In this document: piece by piece, positions 13,902 through 26,200 of the stretch
Layout: each line of letters starts with the position of its first letter
Position numbering within the stretch: position 1 is the first letter of the stretch
Source of the DNA: Parietaria judaica
Lineage: Eukaryota > Streptophyta > Magnoliopsida > Rosales > Urticaceae
NCBI GenBank assembly: GCA_954871525.1
Contig: OX940870.1
Coordinates: 6,045,501-6,109,500, forward strand
Reading direction: 5' to 3'
DNA: 64,000 nt
Made by a program: the position numbers and the translations under genes
The notes under the pieces: generated by a model
Seen by the model: the letters and a program-made list of their open reading frames with translations, nothing else
What the model was told of the DNA's origin: nothing
Databases searched by the model: none

Positions 13902-15471
13902 TGTTGCTCCGGAACCCTACCAGTACCACCGCATTTAGCAGATTCAAACGAGAGAGAGATGAAGAACCAGAGGGCAGAGAGTGATATGAATCAATGAGAT
14001 TAGGGATATACAAAAAGCTTCTTCTTTTCAAAAGTGGGAACTTTCTGGATATTTTTTCTTTCCCAAATGGATTTTTTTTTCTTTTTCAGGGAAAGCTTTG
14101 ACCTGCGAGTTTTGGCGCGAAAGGAGTAATCTTTAAGCTCTGTTACGCGAAAGCCAATAGTTGAAAATGTATCGCCATTGATGTGAAGCTTGTTGTGAGA
14201 GTGAGCTTTGGTTTCATGGATTCGCTCCCACTTAGGAACACGAGCTTCGGAGTTTGGTTTGGTTTGGTTTGGTTGTTGTCGCTCTCGTCAATTAAGTCAA
14301 GCCGGGTTTTAATATTCTCTATTAAAAGATAATAATAATAATAATACCACCAAATCCATTATTAAAAATAATGTCAGGACTCAGGAGGAGGATGTGGTGC
14401 GTTACTAAAATTTATATATTGCCAAATTCATAGCAGAAAATTAATTATTTAATTAAATAGAGCACATGAAACTCTGGTTTTGTACTTGTTTGTTACTTAT
14501 GAGTTGTAAAATATTGACTGTTCCATTCTTGAATTGTTTGTATGTCCCGATTCTGCTGTGAAGTATAATGTTAAATCCGAATTCAAACAACAATGGTACT
14601 ATTGCTGTAAAAAATTGGATTGATATTTATGTGTTAGAAATAATGGGATTTTGTGGATATCAATTTTATGATAGGATGGTGGATATATTCTTAATGAAAT
14701 TGAAGACCCGAAGAATTACTCGCGATATATATATTAAAGCATTTGCTAAAGATGAATCTATAGAGAACATCCTTATTACTCTTTTTACTTGCATAATTTT
14801 TATCATTTAGAAGCTTTGACCAAGCTTATTATAAGTTTTATGATATGAACATAAGGTGTGTAAGAATTATTGAAGAATGCCAAGTACATTGATCGAGAAA
14901 GAATTCAAAAGTTATAAAATATTTTTTCCTCAAGTTACTTAACACAATGAATGTAACGTGATTTATTCTTCATTTGAAATAGTTGGTAGAACTCTATACG
15001 AAATTAGAAATATTCATTTAGTACCCTCAATGATCTTTATATTATGAAAAATAAATATTTCGATCAACAAAATAGTTATATTATATTATATTTGGAATAC
15101 TTGTATTTTTATGTTATTTACATGTTATCTATTATACATGAGAAGCATGATTGGACATAAAGTTTGTCATTAGAAAATTCTCTCAGCTTACGCGGAAATG
15201 CTTACAAGAAAGTGAAACCTAAGATCAAGCGACTATCTGGAGGACTTGTTCACAAAGGCGCTACTTGCTTCATCGATTGAAAAATTGGCTCGTAAGACTG
15301 GAACGAGACACTTCCGAGAAGCTAAATGTTGTTGTCATCAAGAAGAGTAATACACGCTGTACTCTTTTTCCTTTATCAATATGTCCTACATTGAATTTTC
15401 GGAAAAGGTTTTAACGCGGTAGTTTAAACACACTTATGTGTATTACGATGATATTGACATTCAAGGTGGAG
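13902..15471. other. MSL10-like promoter side and intergenic
   Basis: The first few hundred bases are the 5' leader and promoter of the MSL10-like gene, with pyrimidine tracts and a GGTTT repeat at about 14250-14275. From about 14350 to 15471 the sequence is AT-rich with no supported gene. Confidence 0.45.
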
Positions 15472-16337
15472 CAGGGCCGGCCCTGGGGCTAGGCGAGCAA
15501 GGCGACGGCCTAGGGCCCACGATTCTAAGGGGCCACCATGTCGCCCATCTTCAAAGTAAAAAAAAATGTTAGAATACCATTAGAGAAGCTTGGTTGCTCT
15601 CTATAAAAATGTGCGGGAAGAAGATGAGAAGTACAAACTCAAAAGTCTCTCACCTCATTGAATGAGTAGTGGGCCCACTTCTATTACCTTTATATTATAT
15701 TTTTTCACTTTATTTATTATCAATATCTTGAGTCATGTCAATTGTTATTGTTTAGCGGGACCCAATTCATATTTCTTTTTGTATTTTTATTCTCCTTCCT
15801 AAATAAATACACAATCTCAATCTATTAATTAAGAATGATAATGGTATATGAATTCCCTAAAAAAAGTTGTATCTGAAATTTTACACATATAAAATCAAAC
15901 TATATATACTTCTTTTATCATATTTATTCGCTTGACAAAAAATTATGTATTTGTAAGTAATTTTCACCACTGCAGCTTTCACTTATGTAAAATATTATTA
16001 AAAAATAAAACATAACTTTTTCTATAGAGTGAAAGTTAACGATATATTTTATATTTCCAATTACTATTATTTTATATAAAATAGTATAGTTAGCACTGAA
16101 TTTTCTTTGTTTTGTTTGTGAGTAATAGTTTTTCAATAAAAAAATATTATTTTAAAATTTAAAAGCTGGTGTTATATAAATATCAAACTTGATATATTAT
16201 AAATAATTGATTTATAAATATATTATTAATATTACTAAAAATTAAAATATTTTTATCTTTGATATTGATTATTTTATATTTAGGGGCCTCAAAATTTTTC
16301 TTCGCCTAGGGCCCCCGTAAAGTCAGGGCCAGTCCTG
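15472..16337. mobile_element. non-autonomous hAT element
   Basis: Ends CAGGGCCGGCCCTG and CAGGGCCAGTCCTG are near-perfect inverted repeats. The flanks AGGTGGAG and AGGTTGAG are an 8-bp duplication with one mismatch. Subterminal GGCCTAGGGCCC and GCCTAGGGCCCCC are present at both sides. The 866-bp interior is very AT-rich with no transposase. Eroded relatives lie near 23783-23990 and 54268-54456. Confidence 0.85.
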
Positions 16338-16430
16338 AGGTTGAGTCTTATAAATCATTGGGTTTTGTGGATGTCATCTTTTTTATAGTCAACTATATTA
16401 TTATGTTGTAATATTCTTATTCATCGTATT

Positions 16431-17105
16431 TGTTGATCACCTAGCGGTGACCAGCGGGTGAGTCAACGTCACTTATTAATCCTCAGCAGCCAAACAAAGA
16501 CAATGACATTCTGTCAACGCCGAAGGACAGTATCAAAGCCAAATCTTGGATGTGCGCATCCTATAAATACCCATCGAAGATCAGAGAGGACATATATAAA
16601 TCAGATCAGAAATCGGATAACCAGATAGAGAGCGAGAATCCGAGATGGAGAGAAAGAGCATTCCTAGAGAGAGAAAGCTCAAGAGAGACAAACAGAGGAG
16701 AACGGTCATCGACGGATATCGCGAAGTGGAGATCGCTGGCACGACGGAACGAAGTTGTGACTTCGCAAGGGTTCCGTTGGAGATATCCTTCGTGTCGAGA
16801 GTAAATCCGGTTCTTAGAAGCGTCTGAAGATTCTGGGAAAACTCCGATCATCTCGAGAGGAGAGCTACACAGCGGAGACATCCGCGAGAAGGGTAGCTAG
16901 AGAAGATCGTGGAGTCGGGTCTGGTGTGGGTCCGGTTGGTGTAAAGATTAAACTGATCAAGTTTGTATCTTTAGGATCTGATTGTATTCTCATACTATTG
17001 ATTAATAAAGAATCAAGGGTCCTGTCCATTATTGTGTTTCAATTCCGCAAGTCAGTTCGATATAATTGCCTTGATGCCCGTGTTGTTGCGGTAAAATTCC
17101 CAACA
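16431..17105 (+). mobile_element. probable solo LTR
   Basis: A 675-bp block starting TGTTGATCACC and ending TTCCCAACA, with flanks GTATT and ATATT (4 of 5 match). It contains CCTATAAATACC at about 16560 as a TATA box and AATAAAG at about 17006 as a polyadenylation signal, in the order expected of U3-R-U5. No primer-binding site or coding region follows. Confidence 0.65.
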
Positions 17106-17533
17106 ATATTTCTTATTTCTACCTCTCTCAAGTCCTATAAATAAAGGCACGTAAAATCCAATATACACGCTTCAAATAGCAATAATATTCTTCGTTCCCT
17201 CTCATGTTCTCTTCTTCTTGTTGTGTTTGTAGCTTAGTTATTCTTATTTTATAATATTATTAATATATAATATTATGCAAAATTTCAAAGTTTTCTTTCT
17301 TGCTACAAACAAATGAGATTGGGTTAGAATACTCCACCCATTCATTTTACGTAGCAAAAAATAAGAGAAAATATAAGCGCTTAAAGACACGACAAACACA
17401 AATATAAAATGAATAGCAATAATTAACAAAAACTCGAATTATATAATTTAAAAGTAGAATGTCATGGTGATGGGTGGTAGGACCTGGCCCCTGGGATTAT
17501 TTATACCCGGTATTTGGAAAAAGTGACCAAGAA

Positions 17534-17565
<32 letters not shown>

Positions 17566-17756
17566 TATAAACGACAACAAAAAGGAGATCCTCACAAGCA
17601 CTAACATTCAAAGTTTCTGGTAATATCCGATAATTGTTGCCGCCTGTTGTGTTGCTAAACGACAATAAGTCTAATTGTCACTTTTTTTTTCTTTTTTTTT
17701 TTTTAAGGCTGCATCATGTTGATGGAGCAACCTGGAAATCAAAACGTTATTTTTAG
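17106..17756. other. intergenic, no gene seen
   Basis: AT-rich sequence with an (AT)n run near 17536-17560 and T-runs near 17683-17705. Nothing coding is supported. Confidence 0.4.
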
Positions 17757-17935
17757 GGTTAATAGCGGCAATAATGCACAACCTTTGGTCAAGAGGGGTT
17801 TTAGGTCCCCAACCTTTCAAAGTGTGGGCAAAAATACACAACTTTTGTTAAAGGTAAAATCCGTTGGCCCTTCCGTTAGGGATGTTAAATTCTGTTGATG
17901 TGGTATCGTTAAACTGCCAAATGGACTGCCAACTT
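17757..17935. mobile_element. one end of a MULE-type MITE
   Basis: AGGGTTAATAGCGGCAATAATG resembles the terminal pattern of the MULE elements at 1494, 19027 and 19133 (GGGTAA..GCGGC). It is followed by the same style of sequence (GCACAACCTTTGGTC, CAACTTTTGTT). I could not find the matching right end, so the element is truncated or too diverged. Confidence 0.35.
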
Positions 17936-18284
17936 GTAATATTAATTGTATAATTTAATTAATAAGAACAAATTAAATCGTATTTTAATTATGATTCAAA
18001 AAAATTAATACTTTTAAATTAAATAAATAAGTTTTACTCCCCCTAAAAATCTAACAGGCTTTTCATTTGAACATGAGTAATTTTTTTGAAAAACGACAGA
18101 TTATTAAACACGACAAAATTGCAAAGATTACATAAAATTTTGTCTCTTTTGTTGTAAATTCTCAGTGATATTCTCCAGTTATGTCTTTTTCTAAGTTTTT
18201 CTCTTTTGTTCAATTTCATCGAAGCCATCGAAACACTAATTTTGTCGCCCATCACTTATGTAGTCGGGCTTGTAATAGTGTTTG

Positions 18285-18455
18285 TTACGGGTTTTGCTCA
18301 TCTCAGGATTCTCCGGCCTCTGTCCGGGAAGCTTTGCTCAAAGATATTGAATGATTGTCCTTAGGGTGCTCTTTCCTCGCCCGAGTCGCACCCATTCGGG
18401 GGGCTCGGAGAGGTTTTAATGAGGCCCTCCCACACTTAAAAAAAAAAAAAAAAAA
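18285..18455 (+). mobile_element. LINE-like 3' tail with poly(A)
   Basis: A relatively GC-rich segment (CTTTCCTCGCCCGAGTCGCACC, GGAGAGGTTTTAATGAGGC) ends in a run of about 18 A. The wording and tail resemble the 3' ends of plant non-LTR retrotransposons. It is too short to show reverse transcriptase, so the class is tentative. Confidence 0.35.
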
Positions 18456-18506
18456 CACGTTCTCTTGCTGGGAGACGCACAATGAGCTGTAAAATAATGT
18501 GAACCA

Positions 18507-18538
<32 letters not shown>

Positions 18539-19132
18539 GATGAATATCGATCTATATGTATATATATGAGAAAACTAAATGTAAATTGTCACGTAAAATT
18601 CCAACCCAATAAGTATAAATATATATATTGACATTGTCACATATATACTATATGTATACATATAATATAAAAATGTTTAACTCAATATATATATATATAT
18701 AATACCCATTTTAGGTAAACTTTTTCACAAAATACTCTTAGTTTCATTTAATCATTTTATATCAATTTCTCTTTTCATTTTTCTTAAAATATCCTTCTTT
18801 TATTCTCTCTCCCTCCCCAAAACCTTGTAAACTTTTTTTGATATTATAAATTTATAATTTTTATATAAAATTTCAAAAATTCATTTTATTATATTTTTTT
18901 TCTTTCACGGTCACAGCACGTACCGATAAGAGTCTGGGATTTAAACAATTAATTTTATTATATTTTTTTTCTTTTACGATCACGGTAAGCCTCGTGCTCT
19001 GTAAAAAGATTACATAATTAAATATAGGGTAAATTGCGGCTAATGTACCCAATGTTTGATCTTTTGCGAATTATGTACCCAATGTTTATTTTTGGTGACT
19101 AATGTACCCAATGTTTGATCTGTTAGATATTT

Positions 19133-20244
19133 GGGTGAAATGCGGCCAAAGTACCTAAAGTTTACCTTTTTTGTGATTATATACCTAATCTTTTTTGTTT
19201 TGGTGGCTAATATACCTAATGTTTATTCTGTTAAGTAATTATGTTTTAACCGTCAATTTTTCAACAACGACATTAGTGGGAGCTTAATTGGCACGTATGC
19301 TACCACGTAGAAAAAAAAGTTATTAAATAAATCAAAAAACAAAGTCAGCCATTAATCTTAGTTCGAAGCCTCTAACTAAAACGCAAGCCCTAACTGTAGA
19401 ACTTTACGAGTTGCTAACAGAGGCGAATTTTGGCTGTGAATCGATGCTCTTGATGCTAAAATTAACGTCGTATGGAATGGCTACTGACTCGAGATTGATC
19501 GCCGATGTTATACTCGTCGCCGTGATATCCCCGCCTATCACCAAATTCTCCTCGTCATCAAGGTGAAACCGCCTCCTCGGGGGCGAGAACGCGTGCGCAA
19601 GCGTCCCTAGCACCTTGTTGCCGTGATCACCGACGAAAAACCCGACCGGCATATCCGCGGAAGCAAAATCCTGGCTGAGGGTGAAAGTCAACGGCGTGAC
19701 GCTTGCCCACCGCGCCAAACGCCCGCGTGAACACGGCTTGCACCTCGGCCGATAGCGGCACGAATGCGTACGTGAGGTCGCGCCGCCACACAGGCCACAC
19801 CGCTCTCCCAGAGAAGAACGAGAAGTGCCCGACGGTGTGGAAGTGCGTGTGGGATGAGGCGTTGTACGATGCCGCCTTGCCCGAGTTCATCCTGGACGTG
19901 TCATTGACAACATCAGCGTTGCCGCAGCGCGTCATCGAGATGCGCTGGAGCGTGGGCTCATCGAGCTCCCCGGTGACGTTGAGGTTGTAGTTCCGCTGGT
20001 ACGTTTTGAGATTAATGGCTGACTTTGTTGTTTGATTTGTTTAATTATTAACATTTTTTTTGTTTCCTACATGGCAGAATACGTGCCACCTAGACTCCAA
20101 CTAACGTCGATGTTAAAAAATTGACGGATGAAACATAATTACTTAACAGAATAAACATTAGTTACATTAGCTACCAAAAAAAAAAGATTAGATACATAAT
20201 CACAAAAAAATTAAAGTTTTGGATATTTTGGCCGCATTTTACCC
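19133..20244. mobile_element. Pack-MULE carrying a metalloproteinase fragment
   Basis: The ends are GGGTGAAATGCGGCC and GGCCGCATTTTACCC, inside arms of roughly 180-190 bp. A perfect 9-bp duplication TAGATATTT flanks it (19124-19132 and 20245-20253). Its GC-rich core (about 19400-20012) is a piece of a plant matrix metalloproteinase gene on the minus strand. It is inserted in the left arm of the outer fold-back MULE. Confidence 0.9.
19404..20012 (-). pseudogene. captured matrix metalloproteinase (MMP) fragment
   Basis: Read on the minus strand, the sequence begins in the propeptide region (TYQRNYNLNVTGELDEPTL). It passes the cysteine switch (TRCGNADV where the family has PRCGNPD) and enters the catalytic domain (DLTYAFVPLS, then after a frame change RWASVTPLTF, VLGTLAHAFSPP, FHLDDEENLV, NLESVA). 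A single extra G near 19718 shifts the frame. Homology stops at about 19480, just where the zinc-binding HExxHxxGxxH should begin. About 24 unrelated codons follow to a stop. The secretion signal, catalytic zinc motif and C-terminus are all absent, so it cannot be an active protease. GC content is far above its surroundings, consistent with capture. Confidence 0.88.
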
Positions 20245-20253
20245 TAGATATTT

Positions 20254-21058
20254 TTCGTTTTTTCCATTAATTGACCGTTAGAGAGTTATCCTCCTATACA
20301 TGTGCACTTTTCGTATTTTTGACATAACTCACTCATTTTTTTGTCCAAATTTTATGCACAACCTATGGTTAGAAATATAAGAGATAGATCTAAAAATTTG
20401 TAGTTTTAAGTTTTGGAAAATAAGTTTTATAAAAATACGAAATTTCAAATACAACGTAAAATTAGACGTTAGTTTAATACAAAATATTTGTTTTGAGCAA
20501 ATTTTAATATATTTAATGACTTTATATGGTGAAACGTAAACTAAAAATTTGTATATAAATATTTTATCTTTCTAACGGGTGTTTATTTATAAATTTTGGA
20601 TAAAAAACGAGTGAGTTATGCCAAAAATATAAAATATGTGATGTGAAATAATCTTTCATATTTTTGGCATAACTTACTCATCTTTTGTCCAAAATTTATA
20701 AATAAACATCATCTGGAAAGATAAAATATTTATCTACAACTTTTTAGTTTTACGTTTCATCATAAAAAGTCATTAAGTATAGTAAAATTTTCTCGAAACA
20801 AATATTTTGCATTAAACTTACGTCAAATTTTACGTTGTATTTGAAATTTCGTATTTTTCTAAAACTTATTTTACAAAACTTAAAACATAAAAGTTGTATA
20901 TCTATCTCTTGTCTTTCCAACCATAATTCATGCATAAAATTTGGACAAACAATGAGTGAGTTATGTCAAAAATACAAAAAGTGTGCATATAGAGAAGGAT
21001 AACTCTCTAACGGTCGACTAACGGAAAACATGAAAATATCTAACAGATCAAACATTGG
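20254..21058. repeat. long near-perfect inverted repeat
   Basis: Arms of nearly 400 bp meet near 20650. For example CATAACTCACTCATTTTTT (left, about 20323) mirrors the complement AATGAGTGAGTTATG (right, about 20953), and TAACTTACTCATC mirrors GAGTGAGTTATG at the centre. Transcription through it would give a long hairpin. Confidence 0.85.
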
Positions 21059-21138
21059 GTATATTAACCACTAAAAATAAACATTGAGTACATAATCCGC
21101 AGAAGATCAAACATTGAGTACATTAGCGTAGTTTACCC

Positions 21139-21740
21139 TTACATATATAAGTAATAAAATTATGTTTATGTAATTTTGATTACATATATGTATTTTTAAT
21201 TTACATATAAATAACTAAAATTGAATGTACGTAATTAAGTTTACATTTATCTAATTTTAGCTACAGAAGTTACCTAGATTTACATAAATTTAAGATTCAT
21301 ACCACCTTTAGAAAGAAAAAAAAAATACAGCTATATAATGTTAGTTACTTTTATATAATCAAAATTACATATATGTAATTTGAAAAATGCCTTAATTAAA
21401 ACATCTACAAACCATAGTTTTTCACTTATCATTGGATTCATCTCTTCGCAAGTTTTCCAACGGAAATTTTTATAATTCAATCGGAGTTTTTAAATAAAAA
21501 TTTAAAATTTTGTATGGAACAAAATTAAAATTATACAAATAAATATAATAAAAGTAGAAGAAAAAAAAAGATGATAAGTAGAGTATCAAGAGAGAGGTTA
21601 AGTTTATCTTAAATTATTTAAACGAGTATTTTGTTAAATAAGTTGAGTTGATGAGTATTTAATAAAAGGTTTAACTAATATTTATTATTTCCCTAATTCA
21701 CCCTATAATATTTTATCACGTGGTCATGTATTGTAATTTC
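21139..21740. other. intergenic, no gene seen
   Basis: AT-rich sequence with short degenerate repeats of TACATATATGTAA-like words near 21140-21380. No coding region. Confidence 0.4.
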
Positions 21741-22399
21741 TAGGGGTGTTACCGAAGCGGATATCCGGTTTTTCGGAACTATCCGAATCGGGATCCAAAA
21801 AACCGGATATCCGAAAATAGGTATCCGGATCCGGATCCAAAAAACCGGATATCCAGATTTCCGGATATCCGAAAATCCGGATATCTGTTTTCAAAACCCG
21901 GATCCGGATATTATCCGAATATCCGGATCCGGTTTTTATTTATTTAAAAAAAGTTAATTTTAACGACTAAAAAACCCGTACAAGTCTACATATTTTCCCG
22001 TTGTCCAAAAAACCGAACAAATCTTATACATATTATCACATAATACATATAAAATTAAAAATGCATTCAAATCCCCGTCTTCATTCCGCACCATCTTTTC
22101 TTCATTCCCGTGCATCATCAAGCGTCAACATCATCATCAACTGCAAAAGATATGACAATTAAAAAAAAAGCATCACAAATAAATAAGTACTCCTAACATA
22201 AAAGAAAAAAAATTAAAATATTAAAATAAACCGGGTTTAAACCGGATCCGGATATCCGGATTTTTAAATACCAGAACCCTTATCCGAATCCGATTTTAAA
22301 TCCGGATATCCGGATCCGGATTTCGGATTCGGATTTTAAAATCGGATACGGATGCGCGTGCGGTTTAAAATCGAATTCCGGGTTTTAATTACAGCCCTA
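21741..22399. mobile_element. hAT-type MITE with GGATATCCGGATCC-rich ends
   Basis: Ends TAGGGGTGTTACC and GTTTTAATTACAGCCCTA are weak inverted repeats (TAGGGSTGT). Flanks GTAATTTC and GCAATTTC match in 7 of 8. Both subterminal regions are packed with overlapping palindromic words (GGATATCC, CCGGATCCGG). A diverged relative is at about 61391-61840. Confidence 0.75.
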
Positions 22400-22407
22400 G
22401 CAATTTC

Positions 22408-23277
22408 ACTAGTTTTTCACAAATATAGACGCTTCCAGTGGTCCAGGGACGAATGGGGCCACAGTTTCATTACAGGCTATATAGTGGTGCATGAAAGTTG
22501 AAACCGACCATATATGGCTAGTGTGCTCTGAAAATTACAACACATTGCCACGATGTTCTACCTTTAAAGACCACTATATAGTTTTTTTTTTTTGAATCTT
22601 TTTAATTGGTCATGCTATAGAGTGATTCGTGGGACACTACTGAAACGTGTACACCATGAAAACGACATCAATTATCTCCAACTTCATGTGGCTTTTTGTT
22701 GCTTGCCTACCCTAATTGATTATTGGTTTTGACTTGGATATAACTAGAAGTCTATAATATTGTTTTCCATTCATACTTGATCGCCTCTATCCACGGCGCT
22801 AATATTTGGCTCTTCATGAAGGGAAAAAAAAAATTGCACACATTTTCAGGAGTAACATCTTCTATAGTATACCTATAAAATTTGCACCTTACCTAGGATG
22901 GAAATATATTTAGCTTGTGAAAAAACTCGTATTATTTTTCTCTAATCTCTTGAGATTTTGAATAACAGTGGATTTCGTATTAATTGATTGGTTTAAAATT
23001 ACTTCAAAATTTAATTAAGAAAAACATAGACTACATGAATAACGAAAATAATGTCAGACCTGGGTATTAGATGAAAAACTCAAAACATCAAGGATGTAGT
23101 TTTTTAGATTGGCAATATATATATATTTAAAAAAAAAATCGCAAAGAGATTAAACTTAAGAGTAAAGGTACTTAGAAGGTGTTTAACCAATTGAATTAAC
23201 CTTCCAGGAAGAGTAATTGATAATATATTAAGCGCTTATACATTTACAAGTAGAGAGTTAATAGGTCAATCGATGTG
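22408..23277. other. kinase gene 3' flank
   Basis: AT-rich flank of the minus-strand kinase gene; its right part must include the 3' UTR. No other gene seen. Confidence 0.45.
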
Positions 23278-26200
23278 TTAAAATGGGTGATTTTGGAGTG
23301 CCTTTAATGTGGAAGTAATTGTAGCAAAGGAAGGCCTAAGAGAAGCGTCTTGGTTCCATGATAGACAGATTAATTCAATAAGCTCTCCAAGCTGCCCATT
23401 CATGTCGTTTGCAAGTCTAGGCCTCAGATTATTCTCCACCACTTCCATGGCAATCTAAACACAATTACTCAAAAATTATAATATATATATAAATCATTTA
23501 TGGGTGACATGGTTCAACCAATTAAATTATCTAGATATATGATATGTGACACTTGGAATTATTGTGCCTTATGCTGTTATTTAGATCTTCCATCATGCCA
23601 AATATGAAAGCAATGAATATAAATCATAGATAGTGCGTTGTTCATTTCTTATTACAACATTTTCTATTAGGATAGTATTAGTGATATTTGTAGTATAACT
23701 ATAAGATTTTATAAGAGATATGCTAGAATATTCACAATTTTTTTAGAGAGGATAGTATACTAAAAACTTTTGATACTTAAGGCTAGTCTTCAGTTTGTCG
23801 TGACCTGAAGCTAGGTAAAGGTTTGGGGTCTCTAAAGTAGTTAACGATTGATATTTTTTTCCTTTCATATTTAATCAAGTATAAAAAAAAAAAAATATAT
23901 ATATATATAGACAAAATTGAGCCCTTAAACTTGGGGCCTGATTTATCGGCCTTGCTCTCCTATAACAAGGGCCGGCCCAAAAGCTACAAACAATATGTCT
24001 GAGGTCCAATTGATATGTTCATGTTGAGTTAAAGCATGTCAAGTTTACGACGCATGTATGACTTTAGTTTAATAAATTAGTACTGAATAATTGATTTTTG
24101 CCAAGATTAATCGTAAACGTCAAAGTGTCTTTCGTGAAATAGATCTTAACAAACTATGGACAAAATTAGACTCCAATAATGTTACACAAATATTATTAGG
24201 AATATGGCAGTGCACTTTAGTGCAATATTAAGTCTTTTTGCCGCAAATATCCCAATATCATTTTTCAGTCGTACCACCACAAACACTAACAAATTAGTTA
24301 TATTTTATAGATAGGTGAGAGGGTTGTACTAGGAAGTTGGTAAATACAAATTTTATTGATTAATTAATATACCTTAGTGGGACCATAATGAGTGTGGATG
24401 TAAGGATATTCTCCAGTGATAAGCTCATTGAGGATGATTCCAAAGCTGTAAACATCGCACTTTTCGTTGTAGGGCTCACTTTTGATTACTTCTGGGCCCA
24501 TGTACACATAAGTTCCTGCGACAACGAATGACTTGATGATCACTCAAACTCATGTGATATTGTTAAATCATTCTAAATCACTATAGTCTAGATTCTGTGT
24601 TAATTGAGACTGAAGTCCCTGATATCTGCATGTTGGAGCTCATTGCCCTTGAACTTTAGTTTTTAGCACCAATACCCGTATTTTGTTAATAAATCCATAT
24701 TTATTATGTATAAATATATGCTTTCATTTAGAAGATGCAAGTAAAAGAGACACTGACTGACCTGTTTCGCCAGAGAGAGCCTTCTCTTCATCGCTCAAGA
24801 ACCGCGCGTGACCAAAATCAGCCACGCGCACGTGCAGATCATGGTCGAGAAAGACATTGGAGGGCTTGAGATCTCGGTGAAGAACCATGGGCCTCTGCGC
24901 GTGGAGATACTGCAAGGCCTGCGCAATCTCCAAGGCCCGGCCCAATCTCTCTCGGAGCGGAGGAAGCGGTGCGACCCTTAACCCGACCCGCCTCTTACCC
25001 GGCCCGTGTAGCCACTCATGGAGCGTCGTGTGTAGAAGCTCAGTGACGATCCACGCGCGGTTGGGCGGGTCCAGACACGCGCCCATGAGCTGGAGCACGA
25101 AACGGTGTCGTTGGCGGGACAGAATCTGGAGCTCCTCAGCGAAGAAAGCGATTCCGTTGTCGTTTGAGAGGAAGAAGTCGGGTCGTATGCACTTGACTGC
25201 CACGTCGACGCCTCGCCACGTGGCTCTGTAGATGTCTGCCGTACTTCCCTGTCCTATCTTCTCTTGCATTTCCACCTGTTGAACGCAGCCGTTTTAAGCT
25301 TCCCGTTTTGTAGTATTATTATGAGCCCACGTGATAAATGTTATTATTATTAAGTAATTAATTAATAAATCACATGTCCCTACGACTTAAGGCATACAAT
25401 TAGAGGCCGAAGATGAAACATGAAACGGTTACGAAATAATTTAAACGGGTTTGGAACTACCATAAATAGTTCTAGGTCTAACCGTATCGAGCAAGATTAA
25501 CATGATTAAATAACGGCTAAACACGGTACGAACATGATTGCACGATAGACCTCAAATTAGACACGAGTAAGGAGCAAAAATTTACACTGTATACATTTTA
25601 TGTGTTATTAAGTGTTTTAATACTTATTATATGATTTTTTTTATTATGTGTTATTATATACGATTAAGTGTTTTATACATTTATATATATACATATTATT
25701 AAGTGTTTAAATACTTCTTATATATGAGAATTATTAATTATGTCGTACAAATGATTAACATAAATTAATTTACCATTTAAAAATACATGAATATGTTAAA
25801 TGGGTTAAATAAGTAGACGATAAATTTAAATGGAACAGGTCTGAGTTTCATCTTTTAACACGATTAATAAATGAGGCGAGTCTAGGTCTAGATAAGATAA
25901 CTAAAAAATGATTAACAATTGCGACCCCTACCCTACATGTGCAAATAATCTTATTATTATTAAGTAACGCAAATAATTTATTTTTTATAATTTAGTGAGC
26001 AAATAATCTCTAACAATTAAATTTGATAGAAGAATTTATAAAAAAAAAAGTTATAATTTTTTTATTAAAATAGTTTTACATATTCTAAGTACATATATTC
26101 ATTGAGTAAAAGTGTGTGGACCTCATGAGGAGATATATACCACCCACTGAGCTTTGCTAGTTCAACAAGAGAAACCATCTCTGAATGTCCTCCTTTGCTT

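Larger units (their letters stand above)
19027..21138. mobile_element. fold-back MULE, outer element
   Basis: Left end GGGTAAATTGCGGCTAATG and right end (CATTAGCGTAGTTTACCC) are inverted repeats. They are flanked by TTAAATATA and TTACATATA (8 of 9). After removing the inner Pack-MULE, almost the whole element is one long inverted repeat centred near 20650. No transposase is present. A second copy of the family lies at 42098-43668. Confidence 0.82.

Noticed and set aside
12703..14031. 442-codon minus-strand open frame overlapping the MSL10-like exon
   Set aside because: It is a shifted-frame shadow of the GC-rich exon 1; its product is Arg/Asp-rich with no family character, while the other frame is a clear MSL channel.
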